A stretch of 64,000 nt of DNA, taken from Bog-473 sp963824195 (GTDB taxonomy: Bacteria > Actinomycetota > Acidimicrobiia > Acidimicrobiales > RAAP-2). Below the pieces are notes generated by a model. That model had not been told where the DNA came from and ran no database searches. It saw nothing but the letters and a program-made list of their open reading frames with translations. Where the stretch lies: assembly GCA_963824195.1 (NCBI GenBank), contig CAWGOJ010000008.1, positions 1-64,000 of the forward strand, given 5' to 3'. Positions 44,822 through 54,670 of this stretch are shown one piece after another (positions within the stretch are counted from its first letter, which is position 1; each line of letters opens with the position of its first letter). Position numbers and translations under genes: made by a program.

Positions 44822-45730
44822 TCAGGCGTTCGGCTTCTCTCCTGACGCCGCCGCCTGGCGCATCTGCTCCAGGCGGTCGATCATCCCCATCCGCTCCTGC
44901 CCGACGGTGCTGTCGAGCCGCTCTGCGATCTGCCCGGGTGTCCAGCGGCCGTCGGCCCACATCGCCCGCACCTCGGTCGGCTGGTTCCACACGGCGATCT
45001 TCGAACCCACGACGGTGTACACCTGACCGGTCACGTGCTTTGCCTGGTCGCTCAACAGGTATACGACCATCGGCGCGACGTCTTCGGGGTCTCCCATCTC
45101 CGCCAGCTCGGATGGCACGTTGGCCGACATCCGGGTGCGGGCCACCGGCGCGATGGCGTTGGCGGTGACGCCGTAGCGGTACAGGCCGACGGCGGCGGAT
45201 CGCACCAGCGACACGATGCCCCCCTTGGCCGACGCGTAGTTGGCCTGCGCCACGCTGCCGGCGAACGCCCCCGACGTGAAGCCGATGAGCGCGCCGCCCC
45301 CCTCCTGCTTGCGCATGACCGCCGCCGCGGCGCGGAACACCGTGAAATGGCCCTTCAGGTGGGTGGCGATCACGGCGTCCCACTCGTCCTCGGACATGTT
45401 GAACAGCATGCGCTCACGGAGGATGCCCGCCACCGCCACAACACCGTCGATGCGTCCCCACTTCTCGACTGCCGTCGCGATGAGCCGCTCCCCCGAGTCC
45501 ATCTTGGAGATGTCGTCGGCCACTGCGATCGCCTCGCCGCCGGCCTGGGTGATCTCGGCAACCACGGCGTCGGCCACTTCGCTACTCGGGTCCTCGCCCG
45601 CCATGCCCACCCCATAGTCGGCCACCAGCACCTTGGCCCCCTCTGCCGCGGCGGCCAGTGCCACGGCCCGCCCGATGCCGCCGCCGCCGCCAGTGACCGC
45701 GATGACCTTGCCTGCGAGGAACCCTGCCAT
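44822..45730 (-). CDS. Short-chain dehydrogenase/reductase, steroid/fatty-acyl type
   Basis: A 302-residue SDR. The NAD(P) motif is TGGGGGIGRAVALAAA (14-20), then VADYG, the segment GVVAVAGILRERML, and the catalytic Tyr-Lys in NYASAKGG; Ser is in IGFTSGAF. The extension after residue 245, with WADGRWTPGQIAERLDSTVGQERM, is typical of 17-beta-HSD-4-like 3-hydroxyacyl-CoA dehydrogenases of actinobacterial steroid pathways. It is divergent from the acyl-CoA ligase, with a KstR-like palindrome between them. Confidence 0.87.
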   Translation of the reverse strand: MAGFLAGKVIAVTGGGGGIGRAVALAAAAEGAKVLVADYGVGMAGEDPSSEVADAVVAEITQAGGEAIAVADDISKMDSGERLIATAVEKWGRIDGVVAVAGILRERMLFNMSEDEWDAVIATHLKGHFTVFRAAAAVMRKQEGGGALIGFTSGAFAGSVAQANYASAKGGIVSLVRSAAVGLYRYGVTANAIAPVARTRMSANVPSELAEMGDPEDVAPMVVYLLSDQAKHVTGQVYTVVGSKIAVWNQPTEVRAMWADGRWTPGQIAERLDSTVGQERMGMIDRLEQMRQAAASGEKPNA

Positions 45731-45792
45731 CGTCGACTCTCCTGATCTTTCGGTGCCCGGCCGTGGCCAAGGCTCGCAAAATTGCCCTGAGT

Positions 45793-45806
45793 TAGAACAC
45801 GTTCTA
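45793..45806. promoter_or_regulatory. KstR-like operator between SDR and acyl-CoA ligase
   Basis: The perfect palindrome TAGAACACGTTCTA fits the mycobacterial KstR consensus TNNAACNNGTTNNA. It lies 63 bases from the SDR start and 64 from the ligase start, in the middle of the 139-base divergent promoter region. Two related sites are at 59581 and 61236. KstR represses steroid catabolism genes and is released by steroid-derived CoA thioesters; no kstR gene is in the window. Confidence 0.7.
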
Positions 45807-45869
45807 GCCTGCGGGCCGCGGGGACTGCCATTTGCGCCCGCACGCGCGAGCCTTCAAGGAGAACTGCTG

Positions 45870-47423
45870 ATGGGTGACCTCGGCTTCTGGGCGCTGGCCC
45901 AGGAAGACCCCGACTACCTGGCGCTCGTCACGCCCGAGGGCGACGAGGTCACGGCCGCGGAGCTGCTGGGCCACGCCAACCAGCTGGTCCACGCCCTGCG
46001 AGCGCAGGGATTCGGAACGGGCGACGTCGTGGCGACGCTGCTCCCGAACTGCGCCGAGATGCTCGAGGTCTACCTGGCCGCCCTGCAGGCCGGCTGGTAC
46101 CTGGTGCCCATCAACCACCACCTGGTGGCACCCGAGGTGGCGTACATACTGAGGGACTCGGGCGCCAAGGCGTTCGTCGCCCACGAGCGCTTCGCCGACG
46201 TCGCCCGCGCCGCAGCGGACGAGGTGGGCCTCGACGAGGCCGGTCGGCTCAGTGTGGGCGACGTGCCCGGGTTCGGCTCCTACGCCGCGGCGCGCGATGC
46301 CCAGCCGACGACGACCCCCCGGGACCGCACCATCGGAGACGTCATGAACTACACGTCCGGGACGACGGGGAACCCCAAGGGGATCTACCGCGAGCTCCTC
46401 GGCGTCACCCCGGAGCAGGCGGCTCTCGGCCTCTCGGGTCTGCTTTTCCTGTTCGGCATCCAGCCCCAGGACGACAACGTGCACATCATCGGCTCGCCGC
46501 TGTACCACACCGCGGTGCTCCGTTTCGGGAGCGCCTCCCTGCATCTGGGCCACACGATCGTGCTCATGGACAAGTGGCTGCCCCGGGACATGCTCCAGCT
46601 CATTGAGGAGCGCCGGGTGACCACGTCGCACATGGTGCCCACCCAGTTCCACCGGCTGCTGGCTCTGCCAGAGGACGTGCGGGACAAGTACGACGTCTCT
46701 TCCCTGCGCCATATGATCCACGCCGCCGCGCCCTGCCCGATCGACGTGAAGCACAAGATGATCGCCTGGTGGGGCAACGCGGTCGACGAGTACTACGCGG
46801 CGAGCGAGGGCGGCGGTACGGTCGTCAGCGCGGAGGAATGGCTGCGCAAGCCGGGCACGGTCGGGAAGCCGTGGCCGATCAGTGAGATCGCCGTTTTCGA
46901 CGACGAGGGCAACCGGATCACCGAACCCAATGTCATCGGCACCGTGTACATGGCCATGCAGTCAGCCGACTTCGAGTACCACGGCGATAAGGAAAAGACG
47001 CAGAAGAACCGCATCGGCCCATTCTTCACCGTAGGCGACGTGGGATTGATCGACGAGGACGGCTACCTCTTCTTGCGTGACCGCAAGATCGACATGATCA
47101 TTTCGGGCGGGGCGAACATCTATCCGGCCGAGATCGAGAGCGTCTTGCTCTCGTATCCCAAGGTGGGTGACGCCGCCGTCTTCGGCATTCCCAACGATGA
47201 CTGGGGCGAGGAAGTCAAGGCCGTCATAGAGCCGGCCGAGGGCGTCGAGGCGAACGACGAGCTGGCCCAGGAGATCCTGGCCCACTGTGCCGACAAGCTG
47301 GCCAAGTTCAAGACGCCGAAGTCGATCGACTTCACCAACGAGATGCCGCGGGACCCCAACGGGAAGCTGTACAAGCGCAAGCTGCGCGACCCCTACTGGG
47401 AAGGGGTGCAGCGGGCCCTCTGA
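45870..47423 (+). CDS. Acyl-CoA synthetase (FadD, AMP-forming)
   Basis: 517 residues from ATG 45870, nine bases after an AAGGAG ribosome site (45856-45861). Adenylate-forming motifs are complete: NYTSGTTGNPKGI near 160, YAASEGGG, FFTVGDVGLIDEDGYLFLRDR with the adenosine-binding Asp, and NGKLYKRKLRD with the C-terminal catalytic Lys. It activates a carboxylic acid as CoA thioester. Pairing with a steroid-type SDR under a KstR-like site suggests a steroid side-chain or fatty acid substrate. Confidence 0.92.
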   Translation: MGDLGFWALAQEDPDYLALVTPEGDEVTAAELLGHANQLVHALRAQGFGTGDVVATLLPNCAEMLEVYLAALQAGWYLVPINHHLVAPEVAYILRDSGAKAFVAHERFADVARAAADEVGLDEAGRLSVGDVPGFGSYAAARDAQPTTTPRDRTIGDVMNYTSGTTGNPKGIYRELLGVTPEQAALGLSGLLFLFGIQPQDDNVHIIGSPLYHTAVLRFGSASLHLGHTIVLMDKWLPRDMLQLIEERRVTTSHMVPTQFHRLLALPEDVRDKYDVSSLRHMIHAAAPCPIDVKHKMIAWWGNAVDEYYAASEGGGTVVSAEEWLRKPGTVGKPWPISEIAVFDDEGNRITEPNVIGTVYMAMQSADFEYHGDKEKTQKNRIGPFFTVGDVGLIDEDGYLFLRDRKIDMIISGGANIYPAEIESVLLSYPKVGDAAVFGIPNDDWGEEVKAVIEPAEGVEANDELAQEILAHCADKLAKFKTPKSIDFTNEMPRDPNGKLYKRKLRDPYWEGVQRAL

Positions 47424-47497
47424 GCCCACCTACCCCGAGGTCCACGGCCGAGCTCACGTCGAGGTTCGCGCACGCACGTTCCGCCTACCATTGACCC

Positions 47498-48321
47498 GTG
47501 ACTCGCCGGGAGGGCCTGGGCATCGACCAGGAGTACCTGCGGGAGCATCAGTACAAAGACGCGAGATCGCCCTGCACGCCAAGTACTCCAGGGCGGACGA
47601 GCCCTGGTACCTGTGGCTGGCGGGACGCATCGAGTGGCCCGCGGGCAGTGAGGTGCTCGAGGTCGCCTGCGGGTCCGGTGCGCTCTGGGTCAACATTGCG
47701 TCACTGCTCCCCGACCTCCGGCTCACACTGACCGATCTGTCCGATTGCATGGTGGAGGCGGCCACTCGCGCCGTGGCCGTTCTGCACGGCATTGAGATCG
47801 TGGAGGCCCGCGCGTGCGACGTGCAGGAGCTGCCGTTCGCGGATGGCGCGTTCGACGTCGTCGTGGCGAACCACATGCTGTACCACGTGCCAGACCCGGC
47901 ACGGGCCGCCGCCGAGTTCGCCCGGGTACTGCGCCCCGACGGCGCGCTGATGGCGGCGACCAACGGGCCCCGGCACCTCGATACCATCGCGGACCTATTG
48001 CGTCGGGGGTTGGGCTGGTCCTCCCTGGACTTCGGGGACCGGCGGTTCGGGACATCGAACGGCGCGGCCATCCTCGGCACCGGCTTCGGCTCCGTCGAGT
48101 GGCAGCACCACTCTTCCACGATGGTCTGTACCGATCCCGACGACGTGTTCGCCTTCATTGCGTCAACAACGGCGGGACGAGAGGCATCGCCCGAGCAGCG
48201 CCTGTCCCTGAAGGGCGCCATCGAGGAGTGCTTCCGCCGAGGCAACGGGGCCCTTACCGTGACGACGGAGGCCGGTTGCTTCGTCGCCTGGGACCCCGTC
48301 GCCGGTCACGCGGTCGGGTAG
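47498..48321 (+). CDS. SAM-dependent methyltransferase, frameshifted near its start
   Basis: GTG 47498 begins VTRREGLGIDQEYLREHQYKDA. The frame then has to change near 47562, in ACGCGAGATCG, to continue as EIALHAKYSRADEPWYLWLAGRI and the methyltransferase core. Adding one G restores GAG ATC GCC CTG. Motif I is EVACGSGALWVNIA, motif II TLTDLSD and the post-I strand FDVVVANHMLYHVPDP. It resembles UbiE/class I methyltransferases of about 275 residues. One indel only, so a sequence error is likely. It overlaps the convergent YihY gene by 16 bases. Confidence 0.78.
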
Positions 48322-49280
48322 CCGAGCGAGTCCTCGGGTTCCACGGTCGTCTCGGCCTCCCGGCGCTTCCACAGCGATGCATTGGCGGCAATTGAAGCGG
48401 TGAGCAGTCGACCGGCGAAATAGGTCCAGAGCAGCAGCGCGAGCGCGATCCCGATCGCACCATAAAGGGAGGATTTCCGCGACACCTCGTGCGCGACGTA
48501 GGTGAGCGTGAGCAGGTGCAACACTCCCACACCCAGGCCGACCATGACGGCTCCCGGGAGGAGCGCCCACCATTCGCAGTCCTCGCGCGGCATCCACCAC
48601 GAGGCCAGGTACCAGGCGCCGGCCGACGCGACGACGGTCAGGAGGAGACCGACCAACCGTAGCCCGATCGATTGCGAGCCCAGCCAGGCCACAAGGTCAG
48701 CGAGGCCGAAGAGAACGGTGACGATTCCGACGAGGATCAGCGCGGCCCACAGTGACGGGCTCCGGGAAGGCCGGACACCCCAGATCAACCGGTGGACGAT
48801 CCAGAGCACCCTGATGAGTGAGCGGGCGGTGAAGGCCAACGCGATACCTCCGAGGACCAGCGCCACAATGCGATTGGTCAGGGACATGGTGCTCGTGCTG
48901 GTGACCGCACTGGCGAGGAGGCCGCTGATGCCGGCCGACTGCGCGGCATCCTTGGGGCTCTGGCTGGCGGCCGTCGACGCCAGCCCGAAACCGGTGACCA
49001 TGACGAAGGCATAGGGGACGAGGAACATAAAGAGTCGAAAGGCCACCGCCGCCGCGAGCACGCCTCCCCCGCTCTGTGCGTCGCGCTCGACCGCCCCGAA
49101 AGCGGTGTCGATGGATGCCGAATCGGCCCGTCGGGCCTCGATGACCGCCCTGGTGTGCTGCGCCGTACTACGGAGACGCTCCATCCGAGTGGTGGCCACG
49201 GCGCTCCCGGATGAGCCGGTCACCTCTGGCGACGCGGGACCGTCTTCCCTGCTCTGCCCCGTGTCGTCATCGGTGGCCAT
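48306..49280 (-). CDS. YihY/BrkB-family membrane protein
   Basis: A 324-residue integral membrane protein with six hydrophobic segments. The family marks are GGGVLAAAVAFRLFMFLVPYAF at the first helix and KSSLYGAIGIALALLLWTYFAGRLLTASI at the last. Hydrophilic tails of about 65 N-terminal and 20 C-terminal residues flank the core. The family (formerly linked to RNase BN, wrongly) has no established function; a transport role is suspected. Confidence 0.88.
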   Translation of the reverse strand: MATDDDTGQSREDGPASPEVTGSSGSAVATTRMERLRSTAQHTRAVIEARRADSASIDTAFGAVERDAQSGGGVLAAAVAFRLFMFLVPYAFVMVTGFGLASTAASQSPKDAAQSAGISGLLASAVTSTSTMSLTNRIVALVLGGIALAFTARSLIRVLWIVHRLIWGVRPSRSPSLWAALILVGIVTVLFGLADLVAWLGSQSIGLRLVGLLLTVVASAGAWYLASWWMPREDCEWWALLPGAVMVGLGVGVLHLLTLTYVAHEVSRKSSLYGAIGIALALLLWTYFAGRLLTASIAANASLWKRREAETTVEPEDSLGYPTA

Positions 49281-49399
49281 GTCGCATTCTTGACCAGTGG
49301 CGATGGGGACAAGTCGGCACCCTCATTCCATGGGGAGTGAGGCGCCATCCCCATGCGCACCTTCGGGCCAGGGCCACGTCGCTCCAATGGCCTGGCCGA

Positions 49400-49606
49400 T
49401 CGGATCACCCCAAAGATCGAGAAGAGGACCGACATGACCGCTGCATTGTTCTGATCGAGCCAGGCTTTCCATCCGTCCAGAACCTCGTGCGGCCTATAGG
49501 CCGACCCGCCTCCGGCGAACAGCAGGAGGATGACCGGGATGACGTTGATCGGCGAGACGGCCACCACCGATGCGAGCGGAGGTATCTCTCCTACGACGAA
49601 CTTCAC
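49400..49606 (-). pseudogene. Internally deleted GAP/Sap-family membrane protein remnant
   Basis: ATG 49606 opens EIPPLASVVAVSPINVIPVILLLFAGG, like the first helix of GAP/Sap (sulfolipid-1-addressing-type) membrane proteins. It then jumps within a few residues to DGWKAWLDQNNAAVMSVLFSIFGVI, which in full-length relatives of about 220 residues lies far downstream. The residues after 49400 are arginine-rich and unlike the family, pointing to a further frame change. About two thirds of the gene is missing. The 125 bases to the divergent cupin gene hold its promoter. Confidence 0.5.
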
Positions 49607-49731
49607 CGATGGCCCCTCGAGTTCGTGCGAGGCGACCCTAATCGTGAGAGGACGTCATGGGGGACGATGTCGACGCTCCGAGTCTGCCGTAGTATTTCCA
49701 CCTCCGCGGCTTCGATGGAGGGACGGCAAAA

Positions 49732-50112
49732 ATGGATGTCCGCTCAGCCAGGGATGTAGCCCCTGTCATCGAACACGCCGGAACGGTGCCGGTCTGGTGG
49801 CTCTTTCAGCCAGGCGAGCTCAGGGACGCGACAAGGGGTGGGTTCCTGGAGCTTGTCAGTGAGTGGGAGGTTGCCGGCGGAGGGATCGTCGACCCACATT
49901 CGCATCCCACTCACGAGTTCTACTACATCATTTCTGGACGCGGCATCATGAAGATCGCGGATGAGGAACAGGAGGTCGGTCAGGGTGATCTGATCAGGAT
50001 CCCCCCGGATGTGGTGCACAGTATCCGGCCGCTGACGGCCAACTCGGGGCTGCGCGGGCTGGCGTTCGCCGTCGGGATCGAAGGAGCGGGACCGGTCGAC
50101 TACACGAATTGA
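49732..50112 (+). CDS. Single-domain cupin protein
   Basis: A 126-residue cupin. Cupin motif 1 is HSHPTHEFYYIISGRGIMKI (His, His and Glu ligands) and motif 2 is GDLIRIPPDVVHSIRP with the last His. A metal-binding beta-barrel of this size may be an enzyme or a small-molecule sensor; the function cannot be said. It stands alone among broken genes. Confidence 0.85.
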   Translation: MDVRSARDVAPVIEHAGTVPVWWLFQPGELRDATRGGFLELVSEWEVAGGGIVDPHSHPTHEFYYIISGRGIMKIADEEQEVGQGDLIRIPPDVVHSIRPLTANSGLRGLAFAVGIEGAGPVDYTN

Positions 50113-50401
50113 AACACGGGTCTTGCGTTCCCCGTCGTGGTCACGCCCACGCTTCATAACGCCGCGTCAGTGGGACGGTTCGACACGTCGGAGAGACCTG
50201 TCACATGCCCCAGCTGATCGCTTGCCGGCGGTCACAGTCCTGAGCTCTTCGGAGTGCCTCTGGTATGAGTTGCAGCAGGCTTCGCTTGTATGCCTAGGAG
50301 TTCGCTGAGGTTGTCGCATTGACCCCTTGAGGACGCAGCACTTCGGGGATACGCCGACAGGACCGCCCCAATGCCAACCACCGCTGTTCTGCAGAGGTCG
50401 G
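50113..50401. other. Intergenic stretch with no recognisable gene
   Basis: This stretch has visibly lower GC than its surroundings. No frame has recognisable protein similarity and no terminal inverted repeats or tRNA-like folds were seen. It may contain debris of a lost gene. Confidence 0.4.
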
Positions 50402-52711
50402 TCAGCTCTGATTGTTCAAACGGGAGTAGGCCCGACACGGTTCGCCCCGCAAAGCGCCGCATGCCGACACTGTGGAGCTCGGTACGACGCCCCGCACCTC
50501 GTTGACGACGAGTGACGAACCCCCGACACCCCCGAGTGCCACGGTGTCGACCACCGAGTTGTGAGTCGCCGGTGTGTCGAAGGTCCATGACGGACGATCC
50601 CCTCCGGGTGCGGAGATGACGATACGGAGACGGGTGCCGGGCCGGAACGTATGGGCGATGGGGTCCACGGGTATGCGTAGGACCGTGAAACGCCCTCTTG
50701 GCAGGTTGCGACGATCCGATGCCAGGTAGGTTGGTACGGGGTCGAGGAGGGTCGAGACGGACGACAACGTGCGGTCGCTGCTGCGCAGGAAGCCCGATGT
50801 GACGTAGTCCTCCTCTGTCTCGCCGGGACGGACCTCGGTGACGGTCACCTGGAGATCGGTGACGCGCGCCGTCGACTTCAGCATCAGATTGAGGCTTGCG
50901 GGACCGATGATCGTCGTTGCCTTGGCGAAGGCGGGGGTCTCGAACGCGACACCGTTGGCTGCCGGAACGGTCGTCCAGTCATAGGGCGGCTGGGCGGCCC
51001 ACGCGTTCGCGGAGGAGGGCAGGTCATCTGCCGGTCGGACGGCCGGGTTGGGCCGGAAGGCCGCCGTGGACGACGTGTTCGGGGTCCCCGTTTCGAGCGT
51101 GCCGCCGGGACCGAGGTTGTAGCGGACGATGGTCCCCGAGGGCGGCCACGTCGAGAATCCGGCCTCGTACGTGGGCTGAAGGGCTCCGGGCCCGAGGCTG
51201 CCGCCACCGTTGTCGAAGAGCACCCGGACGCGCGGATCGTCCTCGGAGATCGCCGCCTTGGCCGCAGCGAGCGAGGGCTCCGTCGTGAAACGGACGGCGG
51301 GAGGTGCGACGGACTTCGCTCCGTTCGTGAGATTCGCGTACAGCAGGGGTGCGAGCACATCGAGCGCCGGGGACGGGCTGGGAACACGCCCGGCCACGTA
51401 GATGTCGAGGAACTCCAGCCACCGCGAGATCGTGTCAGGCCCGAGAGAGTCGGTGTGGGTCCCGTTCATCATCGTGACGTAAACGTTGTTGTCGTGCTTC
51501 AAGGCGGTGATGAGAGCGGGCCACTGGGGGCCCACCTCTTCGTCCTCGAGTGCGCCGACCAGGAAGACGGGCACCGTGATGTGCGAGGCCCACACCTCGG
51601 GCGAGCGCTGGTCGAACAGCGACGGCACCCTGGCCAGGTTCGGGCTCACGAGCGATGCGAGGCTCTGGGCCTGCAGATGAAGGCGCTGGTTGGCCAGGCA
51701 GGTCTTGTCCCCGGTGGCAATCTCGGCCGCAGCCCACGGCTGGCCGCCCTGCGGCGCGGGCTCGGCGTCCGAGACGCGTTGGGCAATCCAGCTGGCGGCG
51801 AACCCGTCGTTGTAGATCCCTCCGGGGTAGCCGGTCGAGTACAGGTCGTCGGTCGGGCTGAGGGGCGTGATGGCAGCCAGGTCCGGAGGGTCCGTGCCCG
51901 CCACCACGAGCTGTGAGAACCCCGAGTAGGAGATCCCGACCATGCCGACCTTGTGGTGCAGCACCCAAGGCTGCGTCCCCACGGTCTGAACGATGTCGTA
52001 GCCGTCGTAGTCCGACGGCAGGCCGAATAGGTCGAAGGCCCCGCCCGAGCATCCGGTGCCTCGCATCTGGACGCTCACAGTGGCGAAGCCGAGTAGCGGG
52101 GCGATCACGGAGCCGACCACGGTCGAGGTGTCGGGGAGCAGCGGATCATTCGATGGGTCGCTCCCCTCCAGCGCGTTGATCAAGCTGTGAGGAGCGGCCA
52201 CCGCGTAACCGGAGTACTCGATCACCGTGGGAAACGGGCCATCGGCCAGGGTCTTCCCCGGCGGCAGGCGTACGGTGGCCGCCAGCAAGATCCCGTCGCG
52301 CATCCGCACATAGTTGAGACCTGCGTGAAGATGCTGGGAGGAATAGAACGACGTGCTGGGCGTCGAAGACGTGGAGAGAACCGAGAAGGCCGCTGAGGTG
52401 CGCACGCTCGCTCCGGTACTTTCTTCGAAGCGATACCCAGAACCCGGGGTGAGATTGCGCACTATGAGGCTGCCGAGCCGGTCGACCACCCCGGCTCCCA
52501 CCTTGGTCCCCGCTCCATTCACGACCGTCAGGCGGGAGCCCGGAGTGGCGCCGAGGACGTATGCCTCCTCGATCGATCCGTGGCCCCGAAACGGCAACGG
52601 AGCCATAGAACCAGCGGACGCGCCATTGGACAAGAAGGTGCAAGGGGCGGCCAGTACGACAAATGCGCACACACCGAGTGCAACCCGCTGAATCATGGTG
52701 ATCAATCCCAT
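50402..52711 (-). CDS. Secreted CocE/NonD-type S15 family hydrolase
   Basis: 769 residues from ATG 52711 (MGLITMIQRV). A signal peptide (VALGVCAFVVLAAPCTFLSNGASA) is followed by a small beta domain and an alpha/beta hydrolase domain with the nucleophile in GMVGISYSGFSQLV. The oxyanion region is VSVQMRGTGCSGG, and the acid and His lie in VGALEDEEVG and GTHTDSLG. The C-terminal jelly-roll typical of X-Pro dipeptidyl-peptidase and cocaine esterase relatives ends in TRLRIVISAPGGDRPSWTFDT. It acts outside the cell on an unknown ester or amide. An upstream in-frame start at 52804 would put 31 non-hydrophobic residues before the signal. Confidence 0.87.
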   Translation of the reverse strand: MGLITMIQRVALGVCAFVVLAAPCTFLSNGASAGSMAPLPFRGHGSIEEAYVLGATPGSRLTVVNGAGTKVGAGVVDRLGSLIVRNLTPGSGYRFEESTGASVRTSAAFSVLSTSSTPSTSFYSSQHLHAGLNYVRMRDGILLAATVRLPPGKTLADGPFPTVIEYSGYAVAAPHSLINALEGSDPSNDPLLPDTSTVVGSVIAPLLGFATVSVQMRGTGCSGGAFDLFGLPSDYDGYDIVQTVGTQPWVLHHKVGMVGISYSGFSQLVVAGTDPPDLAAITPLSPTDDLYSTGYPGGIYNDGFAASWIAQRVSDAEPAPQGGQPWAAAEIATGDKTCLANQRLHLQAQSLASLVSPNLARVPSLFDQRSPEVWASHITVPVFLVGALEDEEVGPQWPALITALKHDNNVYVTMMNGTHTDSLGPDTISRWLEFLDIYVAGRVPSPSPALDVLAPLLYANLTNGAKSVAPPAVRFTTEPSLAAAKAAISEDDPRVRVLFDNGGGSLGPGALQPTYEAGFSTWPPSGTIVRYNLGPGGTLETGTPNTSSTAAFRPNPAVRPADDLPSSANAWAAQPPYDWTTVPAANGVAFETPAFAKATTIIGPASLNLMLKSTARVTDLQVTVTEVRPGETEEDYVTSGFLRSSDRTLSSVSTLLDPVPTYLASDRRNLPRGRFTVLRIPVDPIAHTFRPGTRLRIVISAPGGDRPSWTFDTPATHNSVVDTVALGGVGGSSLVVNEVRGVVPSSTVSACGALRGEPCRAYSRLNNQS

Positions 52712-52816
52712 CCCGTCATTAGACACGATTTGTCCACTTGGGGTGACCCAGAAAGTAGTTGCGGACTGGCAGGTGGCTAGCCCAGTACGCCGGGCTGGAG
52801 TCACCGGCTCCTCCGT

Positions 52817-53676
52817 CTACGATTTCCACACCACCCCAACCTGGCCATTCGGGTTGACCATGAGAATGGCCGACACGGTGGTGAAGGTGTTGCCTACGTT
52901 CGTGTCGACGTAAATCGCACCACTGGGTGCAACCGCGATGCCGTCGCCCCCGATAAAGACGTCTTCGTGGCCGGCGCTTGAGCCCAGAGCGGCATTGAGT
53001 CCGGGGGTAGGGACGTTTGTGAGCGCCCCTGTCGGGCGGAATAGGGAGAGCCCGCGTCCGGAGACAAGGGCTACTGAACCGCCAGGGACGGGAGCCAGTG
53101 ATCCCCAAGATCCATCACCACGGAAGTTCTCGATGAAGCGGAGCTTTCCCGATGCTGTTCTCTCGTAGAGGCCCCACCCGCCTCCTCCGGCATCGAGGAG
53201 ATCCCCTCTCCCGTCGAATGCGATACGGCTGGAATTTCCGAAGTCGAGCTGCACGGCCGGATTGGCATAGACGCCGGCCCAATCCTTCGGGGGTCGTATA
53301 TCTTTCCCGACCACCCATTGGAGCTGCCCGTTGCGCCCCAAGCGATAGACGGGGCCAGCGGCAACGTAGAGATCGCCGCCCGGACCGATCGCCAGGCCGG
53401 TCACGGTGAACTGCTTGCTCAACGAGACCTCGCGAGCCGGCAAGGCTCCTTGAGCGATTACCCCCTGGCCATACCGTAAGGGTGCTCCGGGACGACGATC
53501 GGTCCAGCCGCGGCGACCGCGGTGACGTGGGAGGCGAGAGTCAGCCGGGCCTGACCTGACGACCTCGTCGCACTGAGCACCAAACAAACAACAACCAGTG
53601 CGCCCATGGCGACAAGACGGACGTGGCGCGAACCGGCACCATCGTTCGCAATCCGACCTCTGACCACCCAGACCAT
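52817..53676 (-). pseudogene. Secreted beta-propeller-like protein, frameshifted
   Basis: ATG 53676 opens a protein with signal region AMGALVVVCLVLSATRSSGQA ending in IVVPEHPYG, then hits a stop at 53458. The rest is in another frame: GQGVIAQGALPAREVSLSKQ, then repeated strands like LAIGPGGDLYVAAGPVYRLG, IAFDGRGDLLDAGGG and IAVAPSGAIYVDTNVG, as in NHL or SMP-30-type propellers. The join is in TACGGTATGGCCAGGGGG near 53470. The protein seems short for a full propeller. It may be decayed or carry one sequence error. Confidence 0.6.
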
Positions 53677-53791
53677 CGCATTGACGTTACGTGGTCCCCC
53701 TCTACCTGCCATGGGTGTCCGTGGCTTGGATGGCAGTCCGCCCGTCGCGGCACTGGGTGACCGATGTTGAGGTCCCTGGCACAATGGCGCC

Positions 53792-54516
53792 TTGCCTGAG
53801 AACTACTTCGACGAACGAATCGCGAAGAGCTACGAAGCCAAGTGGCCACATCTGCATACTCCGGAGATGATCGACCCTGTCGTGGACCTCCTCGTCGATC
53901 TGGCGGAGGCAGGACCAGCTCTCGAACTGGGGATCGGCACCGGTCGGATCGCCGTCCCTTGAGCAACGAGGTGTGCACGTCCAAGGGATCGAGCTTTCAC
54001 CCGCCATGGTGGAGCAACGGCGGGTCAAAGCGGGCTCAGACAAGATCGGCGTGACCATCGGTGATTTTTCGAACACCGAGGTGGATGGGACGTTCAAGCT
54101 GGCCTATCTGATTCGCAACACGATCACCAATCTCACCAGCCAAGAGGAGCAGGTTGCCTGCTTTTGCAACGCGGCGGCTCACCTGGACCATGGCAGCCGT
54201 TTTGTCATCGAGGTGTACGTTCCCGAGCTGCGACGGCTCCCACCGGGTGAGACGATCCATGCCTTCACCGTGGCCCGACGCACCTGGGCTTCGAGGAGTA
54301 CGACGTGGCGACCCAAGTGGCGCACTCCCACCACTATTGGGTGGTCGACGGACGGCTTGAGACCTTCAGTGCCACGTTTCGTTACGTGTGGCCATCGGAG
54401 CTGGACTTGATGGCGCGATTGCCGGGATGCGACTCCGTGAACGGTGGAGCGACTGGGATCGATCGCCGTTTACAAGCGAGAGCAGAAGCCACGTTTCCGT
54501 TTGGGAAACGGTGTGA
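53792..54516 (+). pseudogene. Class I methyltransferase broken by three frame changes
   Basis: From TTG 53792 the sequence reads LPENYFDERIAKSYEAKWPHL and motif I ALELGIGTGRIAVP, then a TGA at 53960-53962. After a shift it continues RGVHVQGIELSPAMVEQ and VDGTFKLAYLIRNTITNLTSQEEQVACF. A second shift near 54275 is needed for HLGFEEYDVATQVAHSHHYWVVDGRLETF and a third near 54427 for RLRERWSDWDRSPFTSES, ending at 54514-54516. All pieces are colinear with one common actinobacterial methyltransferase of about 240 residues. Three lesions point to a genuine pseudogene. Confidence 0.75.
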
Positions 54517-54670
54517 GTGTCATGGTTCAACCTGTCAACGCGGGAGGGGGGGAGAAACCCAGCGGCACTTGGGGACGACCTAGAGCCGGTTGACCGCAGC
54601 TCCAGGTAGGATCGCCACGGTGGGGATGACCCCCATTTCAAAGCCTCGGGACTAAGGAAGAGAAGCGGGT

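Noticed and set aside
50113..50401. Possible insertion-sequence remnant
   Set aside because: No inverted repeats, target duplication or transposase motif could be found.
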